A stretch of 64,000 bases of DNA from Streptococcus troglodytae (GTDB lineage: Bacteria > Bacillota > Bacilli > Lactobacillales > Streptococcaceae), in the NCBI RefSeq assembly GCF_002355215.1, contig NZ_AP014612.1, forward strand, positions 1,364,001-1,428,000. Direction: 5' to 3'. The notes below the pieces were generated by a model, which had not been told where the DNA came from, made no database searches, and was given only the letters and a program-made list of their open reading frames with translations. Made by a program: the position numbers and the translations under genes. Every line of letters begins with the position of its first letter. The first letter of the stretch is position 1. This document shows, piece after piece, positions 61,417 to 64,000 of this stretch.

Positions 61417-62646
61417 TGGCCTTACAGAACATCTCTAAAAATGACTTTGCTAAGCATGCTCAAAAAGCAAATCAAAAGTCTTTCATGCAGACCTTAGAAA
61501 TGGCAAAGCTTCTTTCCAAAAGAGGATTTGCTCTTGATTACATTGCTTGGTTAGAAAAAGGAGAAATTGAAATTTCTGCTATTTTATACAACATGCCAAT
61601 GACAGGTGGTCTCTACTTTGAAATTAATTGTGGACCAGTTGTCACACGAGATGAGCATCTAACAGATTTTTACAGAGAACTAAAAGACTATGTCAAAGAA
61701 AAAGGTGCTTTAGAATTAGTAATCAAACCTTATGACACCTATCAAACCTTTGATAGTGATGGCCAAGCAACCAGTGCTGAAAAAAAGAACTTATCTCGCA
61801 ATTAACTAATCTCGGTTATCGTTTTGATGGCTTGCAAAGGGATTATCCTAATGGTGAGCCTGATTGGCACTATGTTAAAGATTTATCGGATATTAGCGAA
61901 CAAACACTGCTAAAATCCTTTAGCAAAAAAGGACGTCCCTTGGTAAAAAAAGCCAAAACTTTTGGCACTAAACTTCGTCGGCTTAATCGTGATGAGCTTA
62001 ACCTCTTTAAGGAAATTACTTCAGCTACTTCTGATCGCCGAGAATATAGCGATAAAAGTCTAGACTACTATCAAGATTTTTATGATAGTTTTGGAGACAA
62101 AGCTGAATTCATGATTGCTAGTCTCAATTTTGAAGACTATCTTGAACATTTGCAAAAAGATCAAGGTAAATTAGGCGATAAGATTGCTAAACTGCAAGCT
62201 GATTTAGAAAAAAATCCGCATTCTGAAAAAAAACAGAATCAATTACGCGAATTTTCTAGCCAATTCGATACTTTCACAACGCGTCAAAATGAAGCTCAGG
62301 AATTTATCACCAAATATGGAAAAAAAGATGTTATTTTAGCAGGCAGTTTATTTATCTATACACCTCAAGAAGCAGTCTATCTTTTTCTGGTTCCTACCCA
62401 GAGTTTAATAAATTCTACGCTCCTGCTCTCTTACAAGAACATGTGATGCTTGAAGCTCTTAAAAGAGGAATCCCTTTTTATAATCTTCTTGGTGTTACAG
62501 GACATTTTGATGGTTCAGATGGTGTTCTTCGTTTCAAACAAAACTTTAATGGCTATATTGTTCGAAAAATGGGAACCTTCCATTATTATCCAAATCCCTT
62601 AAAATACAGACTTTTAAATACGATTAAAAAAATTCTAAGACGCTAA
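61416..62646 (+). pseudogene. murM: Peptidoglycan branched-peptide aminoacyltransferase MurM, two frameshifts
   Basis: FemAB-type partner of MurN, adding the first bridge residue to the lipid II lysine. The frame breaks at an A7 run near 61790 (one extra A gives SAEKKELISQLTNLGYRFDG) and at a T5 run near 62378 (one extra T gives YLFSGSYPEFNKFYAPALLQ). Repaired length is about 411 residues, normal for the family, ending in NLLGVTGHFDGSDGVL and a basic tail. In pneumococcus loss of MurMN abolishes branched muropeptides and beta-lactam resistance; whether these breaks are real must be checked. Confidence 0.85.
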
Positions 62647-62690
62647 CCTGTTTTCATTAAACAGTCTAAGTTTTATCTTCAGTCTTAAAG

Positions 62691-62718
62691 AAGCACCTTT
62701 AATCAGGTGCCTTTTTTG
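62691..62718 (+). terminator. Terminator after murM
   Basis: AAGCACCT pairs with AGGTGCCTT, followed by TTTTTTG. Confidence 0.85.
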
Positions 62719-62738
62719 ATATGATGGACAGTTATACC

Positions 62739-62773
62739 AAAAAACACTGCTGATTTTTATCAACAGTGTTTTT
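62739..62773. terminator. Terminator between murM and tpiA
   Basis: AAAAACACTG pairs with CAGTGTTTTT; inner bases CTGAT/ATCAA extend the stem. On the minus strand it follows tpiA. Confidence 0.75.
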
Positions 62774-62851
62774 AAATATGAAATGAATTTCTTGCAGGTT
62801 TAAAAGTTAAAATACAAACAGAAAATCATCAATTCTAATTAGCTGTTCAGC

Positions 62852-63634
<783 letters not shown>

Positions 63635-63644
63635 TTACCTGTCT

Positions 63645-63650
63645 ATTATA
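63645..63650 (-). promoter_or_regulatory. Extended -10 promoter of tpiA
   Basis: The minus strand reads TGATATAAT about 35 bases before the tpiA start, leaving room for the AGAGGT ribosome site. Confidence 0.55.
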
Positions 63651-63842
63651 TCACAACTTATCTATGAATTCTATTATAATAATGAGAAAATCTCTACAAC
63701 CCTTTTAATAAAATTTACAGCGCTTTTTACTCTTTTCGTTAAATAAAACCTTAGGAAACACCTATACTAATCACTCATATCAAGAGTTTGAAAATACAGC
63801 CTCATCTCTTCCTATCAATCATACTATAATTAAAAATAGAAA

Positions 63843-63866
63843 AAAAGCCTCTTTCGAGACTCTTTT
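63843..63866 (-). terminator. Terminator after tuf
   Basis: AGTCTC pairs with GAGGCT (with G-T pairing) and is flanked by A and T runs; the minus-strand tail is TTTTTT. Confidence 0.7.
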
Positions 63867-63911
63867 ACAATTATTGTCTGACGAATAATTGTTAGATGGG
63901 AACTTAATTTC

Positions 63912-64000
63912 TTAAGCTTCGATTTCTGAAACGATACCTGAACCAACAGTACGTCCACCTTCACGGATAGAGAAAGTAGTACCTTGTTCAACAGCGATTG
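63912..64000 (-). CDS. tuf: Elongation factor Tu, 3' end
   Basis: Only the last 29 codons are in the window. They read AVEQGTTFSIREGGRTVGSG then IVSEIEA and a stop, the highly conserved C-terminus of EF-Tu domain III. The gene continues past 64000. Confidence 0.95.
   Translation of the reverse strand, partial: IAVEQGTTFSIREGGRTVGSGIVSEIEA

Overview
The window reads as a chromosomal segment of a low-GC Firmicute, almost certainly Streptococcus mutans. The strongest pointers are a YSIRK-type secreted glucan-binding lipase (GbpD), a streptococcal shikimate cluster in the order aroD-aroE-aroB-aroC-tyrA-ylbF-aroA-aroK-pheA-LCP, a MurM/MurN pair beside tpiA and tuf, and small streptococcus-only families (DUF3270, SPJ_0845-type). 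The species call comes from family recognition and remembered gene order; no search was run.

Layout. 1-700: non-coding edge with a duplicated 3' tail of the rlmCD gene and several hairpins. 0.7-12.9 kb (minus strand): rlmCD, then a long aromatic amino-acid operon headed by an rRNA methyltransferase. An intrinsic terminator lies between ylbF and aroA, and an LCP cell-wall ligase closes the operon. 13-18 kb: lipoteichoic acid synthase, a HAD phosphatase, a small membrane-anchored protein and a LysM surface protein. 18.7-25.1 kb: lysS, gbpD and a MntH-type metal transporter. 25.3-30.6 kb: YdbC, the AhpC/AhpF peroxidase pair and two U32 proteins. 30.7-31.8 kb: one insertion sequence. 32-38.7 kb: YtxH/DUF948/lgt/hprK, PspC, SprT-like and tex. 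39.4-42.8 kb: a YcgR/YcgQ-like permease pair and an MFS exporter. 42.8-47.1 kb: ftsY, two Cof phosphatases and a DUF3114-like protein. 47.4-53.2 kb: a secreted beta-helix-like protein, an XRE-AbrB regulator with a membrane partner, a MerR/oxidoreductase pair, a metallophosphoesterase and a GDPD. 53.3-57.7 kb: a P-type cation ATPase behind a yybP-ykoY (Mn2+) riboswitch with terminator, a DUF1934 protein and a TSUP permease. 57.8-64 kb: HD phosphohydrolase, Cof phosphatase, murN, murM, tpiA and the 3' end of tuf.

Many genes concern the envelope (LCP ligase, LtaS, LysM, Lgt, MurMN, GbpD, beta-helix protein) or metal and oxidant balance (MntH, AhpCF, Mn-riboswitch ATPase, permeases). They sit among housekeeping genes.

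A dominant technical feature is a series of about ten single-base frame breaks, every one in or beside a homopolymer run. They hit the LysM protein (twice), mntH, the IS transposase, a small 38.5 kb gene, a 49.3 kb membrane protein, the GDPD, murN and murM (twice). Each is repaired by one base and the repaired protein reads smoothly, so assembly error is the first explanation. The most interesting biology is the duplicated rlmCD tail (a likely old integration scar), the Mn riboswitch, a MerR promoter with a 19-bp spacer and near-perfect dyad, and three genes with an extended -10 box only 6-7 nt before ATG (candidate leaderless mRNAs). I saw no clear novel multi-gene defence or metabolic system.
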